DNA of 64,000 bases from Mucilaginibacter gotjawali. Its GTDB lineage: Bacteria; Bacteroidota; Bacteroidia; Sphingobacteriales; Sphingobacteriaceae. The notes beneath the pieces were generated by a model, which saw only the letters and a list, made by a program, of their open reading frames with translations, ran no database searches and was not told where the DNA came from. Location: NCBI RefSeq assembly GCF_002355435.1, contig NZ_AP017313.1, positions 3,472,001 to 3,536,000 on the forward strand. The letters are read 5' to 3'. Both the position numbers and the translations under genes were made by a program. Positions within the stretch are counted from its first letter, which is position 1, and the number at the start of each line of letters is the position of its first letter. This document shows, piece after piece, positions 8,515-17,640 of the stretch.

Positions 8515-9246
8515 ATGACCCCATTTATGGCCGAAATGATCGGCACCATGCTATTGATACTTTTAGGCGACGGTGTAGTTGCCAATGTTTTATTAAATGA
8601 CACCAAGGGCAACAATGGCGGCCTCATCGCTATTACCACGGCCTGGGGGTTGGCGGTATATGTGGGCGTAGTTGTTGCCGGGCCATACAGCGGGGCACAT
8701 TTAAACCCTGCGGTAACTATAGGGCTGGCCATTGCGGGTAAGTTTGCCTGGGCTTTGGTTCCCGGTTATATTATCGCGCAGATGCTGGGGGCATTTATGG
8801 GGGCGTTTTTGGTGTGGCTGATGTATTATGATCACTTTCAGCGTACCAATGCGCCTGGATCTATATTAGCGGTTTTTTGTACAGGGCCTGCTATCCGCAA
8901 TTATGTTTCAAACATAGTTAGCGAGGTCATCGGCGCCTTTGTGTTGGTATTTACCGTTTTTTATATTTCGGGTGCACAGATCACACCAAGTAAAACGCCT
9001 ATCGGGCTGGGCTCTGTCGGCGCATTGCCAGTAGCTTTATTGGTTTGGGTGATCGGCCTATCGCTTGGCGGCACAACGGGCTATGCCATTAATCCTGCCC
9101 GCGACCTTGGTCCGCGTATCGTACATTTTCTTGTTCCCATAAAAAATAAGGGAACAAGTGATTGGGCGTATGCCTGGATTCCCGTTATCGGGCCGATAGC
9201 TGGCGCGGCACTGGCGGCAATTTTGTATTTGAATTTGCATGTTTAA
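8515..9246 (+). CDS. glpF: Glycerol facilitator (MIP/aquaporin family)
   Basis: A six-helix channel of 243 residues that passes glycerol across the inner membrane for capture by GlpK. Both pore motifs are present: NPA in HLNPAVTIGLA (about residues 62-72) and NPARD in the C-terminal half (INPARDLGPR). The Asp after the second NPAR favours glycerol over pure water channels. An alternative ATG lies four codons further in. The GxxExxY gene follows after three bases, so the two may be co-transcribed. Confidence 0.95.
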   Translation: MTPFMAEMIGTMLLILLGDGVVANVLLNDTKGNNGGLIAITTAWGLAVYVGVVVAGPYSGAHLNPAVTIGLAIAGKFAWALVPGYIIAQMLGAFMGAFLVWLMYYDHFQRTNAPGSILAVFCTGPAIRNYVSNIVSEVIGAFVLVFTVFYISGAQITPSKTPIGLGSVGALPVALLVWVIGLSLGGTTGYAINPARDLGPRIVHFLVPIKNKGTSDWAYAWIPVIGPIAGAALAAILYLNLHV

Positions 9247-9249
9247 GGC

Positions 9250-9633
9250 ATGACCGAAAATGAAATCTCAAGAATTGTTTTTGATTGTGCTTTAAAAGTT
9301 CATCAGCATTTGGGGCCGGGTCTTTTGGAAAGTACATATCAAGAATGTTTATTCTATGAATTAAATAAAACTGGCCTCAAAATCGAAAAACAAAAACCGC
9401 TGCCATTAATATATGAAGAAATACGGCTGGATGTTGGTTACAGAATTGACATAATTATTGAAAATAAGTTTATTATAGAAATCAAATCTGTGGATGCGTT
9501 AAACGATGTTCATATGGCTCAAATTTTAACTTATCTTAAATTATCAGATTGCAAACTTGGTTTTTTAATAAACTTTAATGTTCTTTTAATCAAAAACGGT
9601 ATAAAAAGAGTTATAAATGGAACTTTGCGCTAA
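9250..9633 (+). CDS. GxxExxY family protein
   Basis: A 127-residue protein carrying the name-giving motif GLLESTY (near residue 19-25) and a PD-(D/E)XK-like core, YRIDIIIENKFIIEIKSV, at about residues 68-85, with Asp, Glu and Lys in the spacing of that nuclease-like fold. The family is common in Bacteroidota and cyanobacteria and has no established function. It begins three bases after glpF. This looks like incidental tandem placement rather than a glycerol role. Confidence 0.85.
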   Translation: MTENEISRIVFDCALKVHQHLGPGLLESTYQECLFYELNKTGLKIEKQKPLPLIYEEIRLDVGYRIDIIIENKFIIEIKSVDALNDVHMAQILTYLKLSDCKLGFLINFNVLLIKNGIKRVINGTLR

Positions 9634-9640
9634 ACAAAAT

Positions 9641-9782
9641 AATTAACCACAAGGGGCACTAAGGTTTCACAAGTACCACTAAAAAAATTGGAATCTTTAT
9701 AATCTTAAGTGAAAAACAAGCCAAAAAGGTAAATATACGTTGTGTACTTAGTGCAACACTTTGTGTCCATTGTGGTTAATAG
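9641..9782. repeat. Inverted CACTAAG-type spacer repeat
   Basis: TTAACCACAAGGGGCACTAAGG at about 9641 and its inverted counterpart, ending CATTGTGGTTAA at about 9779, bracket a central AT-rich part. Related CACTAAG units occur inside the element at 35890-36098. Confidence 0.55.
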
Positions 9783-9881
9783 TTAATAGTTATCAGACAA
9801 TTACTAGGGAACTGCATTTGCAGAAAATTAATTTAAGAATAGCATTACCCGGTTTGAAATATTTATTTTTAAATTTCGGGC

Positions 9882-10343
9882 TTGTTTAGTAAAGAAGAAG
9901 CATCGCAACTCCGCCAGGCATTCTGGACTACCTTCGGGCAGTATATTTCACCGCAATTATCGGCCGAAGGGCTGAGGGTTAACTGGATAAACTATAAAAC
10001 CGGTCTTAAACACGTTTACTTTAAGATGGAAGCGGATAAAAAAACCGCCACCATAAGTATTGAGCTTGCCCACCCGGACAGCGGCATACAGGAGCTATTT
10101 TTTGAACAGTTTTTGGAGTTTAAAAATATCCTGCATACTACTACAGGCGAAGAATGGCTTTGGGAACTGCACCATACCGATGACAGCGGCAAAACAACCA
10201 GCCGTATCTACCAGCAAATCAACGGCGTAAGCATTTTCAATAAAAACGATTGGCCCGCGCTCATTTCCTTTTTTAAACCGCGTATCATAGCGCTGGATGA
10301 GTTTTGGAATGACGTGAAGGACGGGTTTGACGCTCTCAAATAA
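9882..10343 (+). CDS. DUF4268 domain-containing protein
   Basis: A 153-residue cytoplasmic protein with the start typical of DUF4268 (FSKEEASQLRQAFWTTFGQY) and a compact alpha/beta body. The function is unknown; in longer proteins the domain accompanies nuclease-like modules. A TTG start at 9882 is needed, since no ATG or GTG lies upstream of the conserved N-terminus. It stands alone between two repeat-rich spacers. Confidence 0.8.
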   Translation: MFSKEEASQLRQAFWTTFGQYISPQLSAEGLRVNWINYKTGLKHVYFKMEADKKTATISIELAHPDSGIQELFFEQFLEFKNILHTTTGEEWLWELHHTDDSGKTTSRIYQQINGVSIFNKNDWPALISFFKPRIIALDEFWNDVKDGFDALK

Positions 10344-10668
10344 TGTCAACTCGAATTTATCGAATTCATGGAATTTAAGAATTTTAAGAAATAGCATTAT
10401 TCCATTCCCCATGGCGATTCAATCGCTTTTAAAAAGGAGGCTCCTACAGAGCCTCAAAACGGATCAAATTTTTCTATAAACAGGCCGCTCCTCCGGAGCT
10501 AATGCTAACCTGTATATCAGACTCCAGAGGAGTCACGTGTTTATAGAAAAGTAAATTGAAAATTAAGGCTCCAGTGGAGCCTCCTCCCGGTTGTTTTATT
10601 TAAAAAGCGATTGCCTAATGGCCAATTCTGTTAATTCCTTAATTCGAAAAATTCGAGTTCAGACGAAA
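10344..10668. repeat. Large nested palindrome filling the spacer between convergent genes, with element copy A
   Basis: Almost the whole 325-base spacer is self-complementary. The outermost arms are GAATT-rich stutters (ACTCGAATTT at about 10350 against AAATTCGAGT near 10650). Inside these, AATCGCTTTT at 10421 pairs with AAAAAGCGATT at about 10602. The inner element of about 165 bp has four hairpins: GGAGGCTCC/GAGCCTC, CTCCTCCGGAG, GACTCCAGAGGAGTC and GGCTCCAGTGGAGCC. It also has the inverted pair TTTTTCTATAAAC and GTTTATAGAAAA. A second copy lies in opposite orientation at 33971-34172. Confidence 0.7.
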
Positions 10669-11358
10669 TTAACCCAGCGCAAATTTAACCGCCGCATTTG
10701 CATGCAGTACAGTGGTATCAAATAGCGGTACGGAACAATCTTCCGGCTTTATCAGGTGAGGGAATTCCGTACACCCTAAGATCACGCCTTCCCCTCCCTG
10801 CTCAATCAAGCCATTGATAATCCGCAGAAATTCAGCTTTGGTTTTGGCGGTAAAAATATCTTTGCCAAACTCCTCGAAAATGGCGTTATGGATGAGTTGC
10901 CTGTCTTCCGGGCCGGGGATAAGCACTTCAATTTGTTTTTCAATCAGTTTGTTTTTAAAGAAATCCTGTTCCATCGTGATCCGGGTGCCCAGCAGGACAA
11001 CTTTTTTGATATTGCGGGAGGCGATCTCTTCGGCGGCAGCTTCGGCAATATGGATCAGCGGAATGCCTAACTTCTGCCTCACCCCTTCGGCAATTAAATG
11101 CGGGGTATTGGCGCAAAAAACGATGCCGTCGGCGCCATCATGCTCCAGCTTTTGAGCGATGGCTGTAAACTTTGCGGTGAGTTCTTCCCAGTCTGAAGGA
11201 TCGACCGGCGGCCTGAACTCTTCGAAATTTACGGAATAAAGGAGAATTTTGGCAGAGTTTAAACCGCCAAGCAATTCATTGGTTTTTTGGTTGATGAGCC
11301 TGTAATAATCAATGGTAGATACCCAGGTAGTGCCCCCGATGAGGCCGAGTGTTTTCAT
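10669..11358 (-). CDS. Aspartate/glutamate racemase family protein
   Basis: A 229-residue cofactor-independent racemase-type enzyme. It starts with the family motif MKTLGLIGGTTW. Two catalytic cysteines are seen, in VFCANTPH (near residue 80) and LGCTEFPHL (near residue 195), the pair that carries out two-base racemisation. Likely substrates are aspartate or glutamate, but the family also includes hydantoin racemases and maleate isomerases. The ATG at 11358 was preferred over an upstream TTG at 11379, which would add seven residues outside the fold. No pathway neighbour is present. Confidence 0.87.
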   Translation of the reverse strand: MKTLGLIGGTTWVSTIDYYRLINQKTNELLGGLNSAKILLYSVNFEEFRPPVDPSDWEELTAKFTAIAQKLEHDGADGIVFCANTPHLIAEGVRQKLGIPLIHIAEAAAEEIASRNIKKVVLLGTRITMEQDFFKNKLIEKQIEVLIPGPEDRQLIHNAIFEEFGKDIFTAKTKAEFLRIINGLIEQGGEGVILGCTEFPHLIKPEDCSVPLFDTTVLHANAAVKFALG

Positions 11359-11500
11359 AGTGTTGTGTCTGGATTGCAAATTAAGGATTATGGCATTTGA
11401 TTGGTGCCATTTTAAAATAGATTTATCGTGTAAACCCTAAAATTAATATCCGCCATGAATCCTAAAATCTTTTAATCCTACGAATCCTAGTCCTTTTTAC

Positions 11501-11508
11501 TAACTTTG
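11501..11508 (+). promoter_or_regulatory. Predicted -7 box of the DUF763 gene
   Basis: TAACTTTG matches the Bacteroidota -7 consensus TAnnTTTG exactly and ends five bases before the ATG, so the transcript would be leaderless or nearly so. No clear -33 TTG element was found. Confidence 0.45.
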
Positions 11509-11513
11509 TTAGC

Positions 11514-12710
11514 ATGAGACGTTCCGGGAGTGCCGATCTGCCATTGCATTATGGCCATGTGCCCGTTTGGCTTGCCGAACGGATGGCTAAGCTGGGCCTG
11601 GCCGTGGTGGAAAATATTGTGCTGGATTATGGCAAAGACGAGGTTTTAGCCCGCCTGAGCGATCCTTTCTGGTTCCAGAGCCTGGGCGCGGTAATGGGGA
11701 TGGACTGGCATTCCTCAGGGATCACCACCTCGGTGATGGGCGCTTTAAAACGATCGGTAAACCCGCACAGCAAAGAGCTGGGTATTTATATTTGCGGCGG
11801 CAAGGGCAAATATTCCAAACAAACACCTGATGAGTTGATAAGGATAGGCCAGGCCACCGGGCTGGATGGCAATTACCTGGTTAAATGCAGTAAGTTGGCC
11901 GCCAAGGTGGATAATACGGCCGTGCAGGATGGCTTTCAATTATATACCCACAACTTTATTTTAAGCAGCAGCGGCAAATGGGCAGTGGTGCAACAAGGTA
12001 TGAGCGATGAAACCAGCACGGCCCGGCGCTACCACTGGCATTCGGAAGCGCTGAGTACTTTTGTGGATGATCCGCATACTTCTATTTATGGCCAAAATGC
12101 TGGTAATATTATCAATATGGCCGATAGCAGGGCACAAAACAGCAGAAATGCCATAATGCAGATAGCCGGTGAACAGCCCGACCGGATGTTGAAGGAGATC
12201 AGTAAACTGGTAATGCCGGCCCATCATGATGTACGTGCAAAAGATGTGGACCTGAAAAGGCTTGGCTCGGTTTTATGGCTGGCACATGAAAAACAGCCGA
12301 AGGATTTTGAGGGACTTTTACAGCTACAGGGCCTGGGTCCGCGCACATTGCAGTCGCTGGCTTTAGTGAGCGAGGTGATCCATGGCACACCGTCCCGGTT
12401 TAAGGACCCTGCACGATTTTCATTTGCGCATGGCGGAAAAGATGGTCACCCATTCCCGGTGCCCTTAAAAGTTTATGATGAAACCATTGGCATATTACAA
12501 ACGGCCATCCATAAAGCAAAGATCGGCGAATCAGAAAAGAATGAAGCGATCAAGCGCTTATCAAAAATAGCAGCGCAGGCCGAAAAAGACTTTACACCGA
12601 ATGCTAATTTTGATAAAGTGATTGAACGGGAAAGAAACGATTCCCGGAAATACGGCGGGCGCACCGTTTTCGGGAAAGCAAAACCGCCGGCGCAGCTGAC
12701 GTTATTTTAG
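11514..12710 (+). CDS. DUF763 domain-containing protein
   Basis: A 398-residue protein starting MRRSGSADLPLHYGH, the standard opening of DUF763. The body is conserved, with histidine-containing segments such as MDWHSSGITTS and the C-terminal GGKDGHPFPVPLKVYDET. A stretch around residue 270 (LLQLQGLGPRTLQSLAL) reads like a helix-hairpin-helix and suggests DNA contact. The family occurs in archaea and scattered bacteria and has no proven function; a DNA-repair link is inference. A -7 box lies just before the start. Confidence 0.85.
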   Translation: MRRSGSADLPLHYGHVPVWLAERMAKLGLAVVENIVLDYGKDEVLARLSDPFWFQSLGAVMGMDWHSSGITTSVMGALKRSVNPHSKELGIYICGGKGKYSKQTPDELIRIGQATGLDGNYLVKCSKLAAKVDNTAVQDGFQLYTHNFILSSSGKWAVVQQGMSDETSTARRYHWHSEALSTFVDDPHTSIYGQNAGNIINMADSRAQNSRNAIMQIAGEQPDRMLKEISKLVMPAHHDVRAKDVDLKRLGSVLWLAHEKQPKDFEGLLQLQGLGPRTLQSLALVSEVIHGTPSRFKDPARFSFAHGGKDGHPFPVPLKVYDETIGILQTAIHKAKIGESEKNEAIKRLSKIAAQAEKDFTPNANFDKVIERERNDSRKYGGRTVFGKAKPPAQLTLF

Positions 12711-13088
12711 GTAAAACATTTTTAAGCAGGCATGTGTTGTAAACCTAAGATCTGCAACAAAAGAATTTTTCTTTAACAGTATTATCCAGCTAATTAAATT
12801 AACACAGAATTTTTTAAAAAATGCATTAAATTATTTAATCCGAATAGTTAATAAATTTACAAGTTTTCCAAAATAGCCAGGTTGTTTGCAATTATTGCGC
12901 TAAAAGATTTACGTATTACCAGGTTTTTAATTATTTTCAGATAATTAGTATATAATTGTAATTAGCGTCACATTTATTGGGGCAAAAAGTAAAAAAATTT
13001 GGAATTACAATAAATATTTCTAATTTTTGATGAAGAATTTAATAAAGATTCAAAGATATTTGATAAATAACCATTAAAATCTACGATT
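12711..13088. other. AT-rich gene-free spacer
   Basis: A 378-base AT-rich spacer after the DUF763 gene and before a possible small ORF. I see no RNA gene, strong hairpin or dispersed repeat in it. Confidence 0.4.
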
Positions 13089-13205
13089 ATGAATGTAAAA
13101 TTGTTTGCCGAAATCATAAAAACCCTTAAAGATATATTTACCCCGCGCAACAAAAAATTAATACCTGTTAAAGTTTACGCTAACAATCGCCGCAATATCA
13201 GGTAA
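13089..13205 (+). CDS. Possible small basic protein, 38 residues
   Basis: An ATG-started ORF, MNVKLFAEIIKTLKDIFTP followed by a lysine/arginine-rich tail (RNKK..YANNRRN). It has an amphipathic N-terminal half and a strongly basic C-terminal half. It sits in an AT-rich spacer three bases before the convergent tmk stop. Codon use is similar to the flanking genes. It has no recognised family, so it may be a real small protein or chance. Confidence 0.35.
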   Translation: MNVKLFAEIIKTLKDIFTPRNKKLIPVKVYANNRRNIR

Positions 13206-13208
13206 TTC

Positions 13209-13832
13209 TTAATTAAATCTCCTTTCCAGGTTGTTCCATATTTCATTTGAAATAGTTTCGGCATCCCTGTTTCCATTTGTTTTAAAAATCTCCTCCACGG
13301 ATTGCAGCAACTCCATTACTTCAAAATATTTGTTGCGTACATTTTGCAGGTTTTCAAGGGTTTCATAAAGTTCAATTGAAGTCCTCCCCTTTTTTAACCG
13401 TTCCATGCTTTGTTCAGGAGTTATATCAATAAAAACATTAACATCGGGCTTTAATAAATTGGCGCTTAGTGAATTTGCCTGGATCACCCAGTTCAAATCC
13501 ATGTGGGTGCTTTGATAAGCGTATGATGAAAAATAATACCGGTCGGTAATTACGGTATAGCCTTCCTCCAGCATTTTGATAATACCGTTTGTTTTGTTTA
13601 ACAGATGGTCGAGCCTGTCGGCAACGAAAAGACCGGCGATCACCCGGTGATCAGCCTCCATTTTATGGGTGAATATATCCCTGATAATTTTACCTATCGG
13701 GCTTTCAGTAGGTTCGCAGGTGGTGTAAACTTTTAGTCCGGCTTGTTCGAGTTTGTCTTTCAGTAATTTTACCTGGGTGCTTTTTCCGCTCCCATCGATG
13801 CCTTCAAAGGCAATAAAAAGGTTTTTCTTCAT
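13209..13832 (-). CDS. tmk: Thymidylate kinase
   Basis: Phosphorylates dTMP to dTDP in the cytoplasm. The P-loop EGIDGSGKSTQ is at residues 10-20. The DR(Y/H) motif is seen as ITDRYYFSSYAYQ near residue 97, and the lid region as RLKKGRTSIE. The length of 207 residues is normal. It is a single-gene unit on the minus strand. The C-terminal NEIWNNLERRFN is compact and intact. Confidence 0.93.
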   Translation of the reverse strand: MKKNLFIAFEGIDGSGKSTQVKLLKDKLEQAGLKVYTTCEPTESPIGKIIRDIFTHKMEADHRVIAGLFVADRLDHLLNKTNGIIKMLEEGYTVITDRYYFSSYAYQSTHMDLNWVIQANSLSANLLKPDVNVFIDITPEQSMERLKKGRTSIELYETLENLQNVRNKYFEVMELLQSVEEIFKTNGNRDAETISNEIWNNLERRFN

Positions 13833-13897
13833 TAAGATATTTATCCGGATTTATAGTCACCCAAATATACGGCCTTAATCGGAAACTTTGCGGGCAA

Positions 13898-13992
13898 GCC
13901 TCACCTAAAATGCAAAGCATGCATTAACAAAAATAAAAAAGCAATACACCTGCGTGAATAAGTCCTCTCCTTTGGAGCGGGCTGGGTAAGGC
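13898..13992. repeat. CTCACC element, short copy
   Basis: Begins GCCTCACCTAAAATGCAAAG and ends GGGTAAGGC, with CCTCTCCTTTGGAG near the right end. It is a shortened version of the element at 30551-30682. Confidence 0.65.
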
Positions 13993-13999
13993 ACTAGCG

Positions 14000-14530
14000 C
14001 TATTTAAGCTTAGCCAGGATTGCCTTTGCTGAATCCAGGTGCATTTTAATCGTTGGCAAGGTTGCGGCAGCAAATTTATCAACATCGGCATCAGTGCTTT
14101 TACCGGCATTTGTAAATAAATCGAGTGCTGCCTGGTGATCGGCAACCATCATTGTTAAATAGGCCTTATCAAATGCGGCCCCGTTTTGTTTGGATAGCGC
14201 AGCAATCATTTGCTGATGAGCGGTGTTAATGGTATCAAGGCTATCCACCAATTTGCTTGCTTCCATCTTTTTTAAAGCACTGTCAGCGTTGGTGTGATCA
14301 TTCATCATCATCTTGGCGAAACCAATTACCTGGTGATTGTTGGAATTAGTTATGGCGAGGCCTGAAGCCTTAATTTCGGTGAGACCACTTTCAATAGCAG
14401 TTTTTATAAACTTTTGTCCGGCAGAGTCAACCTGGGGCTCCTTATTGTAATTTTTTCCGGGATTATTCTGACACGCCTGGGCAAACATGAATAAAATCAT
14501 CCCAATTGCGAGGAAAGTTATATTTTTCAT
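14000..14530 (-). CDS. DUF4142 domain-containing lipoprotein
   Basis: A 176-residue protein with a lipoprotein signal peptide ending FAQAC (Cys20), then a four-helix DUF4142 bundle with the pattern IKASGLAITNSNNHQVIGFA followed by MMNDHTNADSALKKM and MMVADHQAALDLF. The family is ferritin-like in shape and envelope-located, often linked to stress or outer-membrane homeostasis in Bacteroidota, without a firm biochemical role. It is a single gene downstream of ppc on the same strand, separated by a terminator. Confidence 0.87.
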   Translation of the reverse strand: MKNITFLAIGMILFMFAQACQNNPGKNYNKEPQVDSAGQKFIKTAIESGLTEIKASGLAITNSNNHQVIGFAKMMMNDHTNADSALKKMEASKLVDSLDTINTAHQQMIAALSKQNGAAFDKAYLTMMVADHQAALDLFTNAGKSTDADVDKFAAATLPTIKMHLDSAKAILAKLK

Positions 14531-14664
14531 TTTGAAACGGTTATAATTAATAAAGGTATAACATTTGCAAATGAATATAGTTTAATGCGACCTGTCAATT
14601 ATTAAGATATATTTTGGGGAATATAGATCGTGACATCCTTTAGGTTTTAAAGGGCAGGAGCCAA

Positions 14665-14700
14665 AAAATTGCGGGCTGCCCAATAACCATGGGCAGCCCG
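14665..14700 (-). terminator. Intrinsic terminator of ppc
   Basis: A 10-bp GC-rich stem (14672-14681 with 14691-14700) and a 9-base loop, followed on the minus strand by a T-run (AATTTTTTGG). It lies 24 bases past the ppc stop codon. Confidence 0.85.
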
Positions 14701-14723
14701 TATTAAAAAGACGTTGGGGTTAC

Positions 14724-17306
14724 CTACGCCAAATTCCTCCCCGCATTTACAATACCATAAACCGTGCGGATCACCAGCTTGTTATAAATTTTAGCCAGTT
14801 CTTCATCCGGGTTATTGTTTAGGCAGTGTAATGCATAGTGCTGCATAATCACCAATGGCAAAACAATTTTTTCGCGGATGGCGATGGAGCGCCGCTCTAC
14901 CGGATATTCTCCCATCAGCATGGTAGTACCCGTTAATTCAAGCAGCATTGCTTTCGTTAATTCATATTCATCACGCAGCATTTTCCAAAACGGGCCAAAC
15001 TTTTTATCTTTCTCCAGGTAGGCAGTGACCCGGAAATCTGATTTCGTCATAGACATGACGCAGTTATCAACCATCGTTTTAAAGAAGCCTGATGAGTTAT
15101 AAAGATCTTTTACCTCATTCCAGTTACCCGCTTCCTTCATTTTATTGAGGGCCGTGCCGACGCCATAAAAACCAGGTATACTTTGTTTGAGTTGGCTCCA
15201 CGAGGTTACAAAACTAATGGCCCGCAAATCCTCCAGTTTAAGGGCAGCATCCGAATTCCGTTTGGTTGGCCGGCTGCTGATATTGATATGCGAAAGCAGT
15301 TTCAGCGGGCTGAACTTTTCAAGGTATTCCACAAATAAAGGGTGTTGCCTAAGTTCAAGGAACAATTGATAGCTTTCTTCCGCCATGTCTGAGATGAGCG
15401 CTTTATGCTTAACATCCAGCAGATCATTAGGATTTGGCTGCAGCGCTGAAATAACTCCCGCGTTAATCAGCTGTTCCATATTAAAGCGCGCTGTTTCTAC
15501 CGAACCGTATTGCGAACTTACAGTTTGCCCCTGTATAGTCAACTGGATATGCTTATTGGCGATCTCATCGCCCATAGAAGCATAAAAACGATGAGTTTTA
15601 CCACCGCCGCGTGCTGGCGGGCCTCCCCTGCCATCAAAAAATGCCAGATCAATACCGTATTTCCTTGCCATGGCGGTCAATTCAACTTTAGCGTTGTAGA
15701 TAGACCAGTTGGCCATCAGGTAGCCGCCATCTTTAGTACTATCGCTAAAACCCAGCATTATTGTTTGTACATTACCTCTCCGCGCCAGGTGTTCTTTGTA
15801 AACCGGATGGGTATATAAAGTCTCCATAACCTGTGCCGCGCTTTTAAGGTCGTTCACCATTTCAAACAGCGGCATAAAGTCAACGCTCAGGTTTTCTTTT
15901 TTCCAGCCGCTCCATAAAAACAGGTCCATCAACTGTAATATATCCGATGCCTGCTGGCAGTTGCTGATAATAAAACGCTGGCATGCCTTTTCACCATTCG
16001 TGTACTGAATTTCCTTCATCAGCCGGATGGTATTCAGCGTATCGCAAATCAGTTTATCCTCGTCTTCGGGGCATACGATATTTGCCTCGTTAAATACTAT
16101 ATTTTTTATTTTCTCTTCTTCAGAAAAGTCCAGGAAACCATTGGGTATACCTGTATCAATTCCTGAATTCGTCGTGCAGAATTTAAACACTTTACGTAAT
16201 ACACGGCTATCCTGCCTGATGTCTAGCGTTGCAAAATAGCATCCAAAAAGGCTCACTTTCCGAATCAGATCATCAACAAGATTAACAAAAAGGCTATCGT
16301 GATCGGCCACCAAAGTATGCCTGATCGACCTCAGTAATTCCAGTATTTCGGGTTGCAGATCCCTGTCATCCTGTTTAAAGTTAGCGTTCGAATAGATCAG
16401 TTTATCCAGGTCGGCCATGGCTTTCTCCACCCCGCGAAAAGTAACGCGTCTTTTCAACACCCTATAATCGCGGTAGTAGCATCTGAACGCGCGCTGCCTT
16501 AAAAAACTCGCCACCGACTTTGTAATTTCGGTAGTAACGTTAGGATTCCCGTCCCTGTCGCCGCCAGGCCAAAAGCCCAATTCAAGTAATTGGTTATGGC
16601 GTTCAGGGTTGATATCAAACTCTTCATCCAGCTTTGATTGTATGCCCGAAACAGCATGGTAAAATATATTTTCGAGGAACCAGGCCAGGCTGATCGCTTC
16701 GTCAACCGGTGTGGGGGATGTTTTATTAAAAAATGGCGTTTTACCTAACTGTTGCAATAAAACGTCGATGGTGTTGATATCGTTTGTTTTTAATGCTTCA
16801 ATCAGGTCGGTCATTATTCCAAGGATGGTACCCGGATAAAATTGGGTAGGGTGTGCCGTTAACACCAGCCGTAATGAAAAATCATTCAGTTTTGCACTGA
16901 TCTCGTTTCGGGCATCCTGGCTTACTGCCGCCTGTTGCGTTAAAACCTGGAGTGTACCAGTATCATCAGCCCTGCCCAATTTATTAAAGGAAGAATCTTC
17001 GATAGCGTCAAACAAAACCACCTGCCGTTCGATGTATTGTATAAAGCGAAACATGCGGTTGATTTGCTCGCGGTGATCGATATCGGGCACATATTTTTTG
17101 AAAAACGATTCAATAATGGCGGTTGGGGATATTAGTTTATTGGTTTCCTTTTCGCAATGGGAACTAAAAAACGGCAGCAAAATACCTGTATCCTTAACCT
17201 GGTAAAACGGCAGGGTTTGAAACAAACTATTATATAACTCAAACCGCATTACAACTTCATTGTTAAAAGCTGTTTCTCTGTGGCTGAGTTTTAAGTTTAA
17301 GGGCAT
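14724..17306 (-). CDS. ppc: Phosphoenolpyruvate carboxylase
   Basis: Carboxylates PEP to oxaloacetate to refill the TCA cycle. At 860 residues the length fits. The catalytic histidine is His152 in LTAHPTQ (Gln replaces the more usual Glu), WPGGDRDGNP lies near 245, and the PEP-binding segment reads FDGRGGPPARGGGKTH, with PPA where E. coli-type enzymes have TVG. The C-terminus is NAGRNLA, keeping the Asn of the usual RNTG end that helps bind the aspartate inhibitor. It is a monocistronic unit with its own terminator. The active-site wording appears typical of the Bacteroidota branch rather than a defect. Confidence 0.94.
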   Translation of the reverse strand: MPLNLKLSHRETAFNNEVVMRFELYNSLFQTLPFYQVKDTGILLPFFSSHCEKETNKLISPTAIIESFFKKYVPDIDHREQINRMFRFIQYIERQVVLFDAIEDSSFNKLGRADDTGTLQVLTQQAAVSQDARNEISAKLNDFSLRLVLTAHPTQFYPGTILGIMTDLIEALKTNDINTIDVLLQQLGKTPFFNKTSPTPVDEAISLAWFLENIFYHAVSGIQSKLDEEFDINPERHNQLLELGFWPGGDRDGNPNVTTEITKSVASFLRQRAFRCYYRDYRVLKRRVTFRGVEKAMADLDKLIYSNANFKQDDRDLQPEILELLRSIRHTLVADHDSLFVNLVDDLIRKVSLFGCYFATLDIRQDSRVLRKVFKFCTTNSGIDTGIPNGFLDFSEEEKIKNIVFNEANIVCPEDEDKLICDTLNTIRLMKEIQYTNGEKACQRFIISNCQQASDILQLMDLFLWSGWKKENLSVDFMPLFEMVNDLKSAAQVMETLYTHPVYKEHLARRGNVQTIMLGFSDSTKDGGYLMANWSIYNAKVELTAMARKYGIDLAFFDGRGGPPARGGGKTHRFYASMGDEIANKHIQLTIQGQTVSSQYGSVETARFNMEQLINAGVISALQPNPNDLLDVKHKALISDMAEESYQLFLELRQHPLFVEYLEKFSPLKLLSHINISSRPTKRNSDAALKLEDLRAISFVTSWSQLKQSIPGFYGVGTALNKMKEAGNWNEVKDLYNSSGFFKTMVDNCVMSMTKSDFRVTAYLEKDKKFGPFWKMLRDEYELTKAMLLELTGTTMLMGEYPVERRSIAIREKIVLPLVIMQHYALHCLNNNPDEELAKIYNKLVIRTVYGIVNAGRNLA

Positions 17307-17640
17307 AACGGATTAAATTGAATAAAAAATAAATTACTATAATTGGTTAAATACAAACCAGGCACCGGAGGTCAGCCTTTCCGGGGGCCGGTATTTTTCG
17401 GATGTGAATTTACACATCTGATTGCTAAATTAATAAAAAAATGAGTAATTTATAAAGGTTTGATAATATTTATGCAATATTTATTAAAATAAGGCATACT
17501 TATTTAATTTTTGTAAATTTGCAGGATGATTTTGGCCTCAAAAAAATCATTTAGGAAAAGGCAATTTTCGCCCTTCGCTTAAATGACGGAATAAAACATC
17601 GTCAATAAAGGCCTGTTGAGCACAAAAAATAGTAAAAACG
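17307..17640. other. AT-rich divergent spacer, ppc to FUSC gene
   Basis: A 334-base divergent spacer containing a likely -7 box for the + strand gene at 17514-17521. The remaining 120 bases would be a long untranslated leader with no obvious stem. Nothing else was recognised. Confidence 0.4.
17514..17521 (+). promoter_or_regulatory. Predicted -7 box of the FUSC gene
   Basis: TAAATTTG fits TAnnTTTG. It would give a leader of roughly 110 bases. The support is the motif only; no -33 element is evident. Confidence 0.3.

Noticed and set aside
11359..11379. TTG start adding seven residues to the racemase
   Set aside because: The family fold begins at MKTLGLIGG and an ATG is available there.
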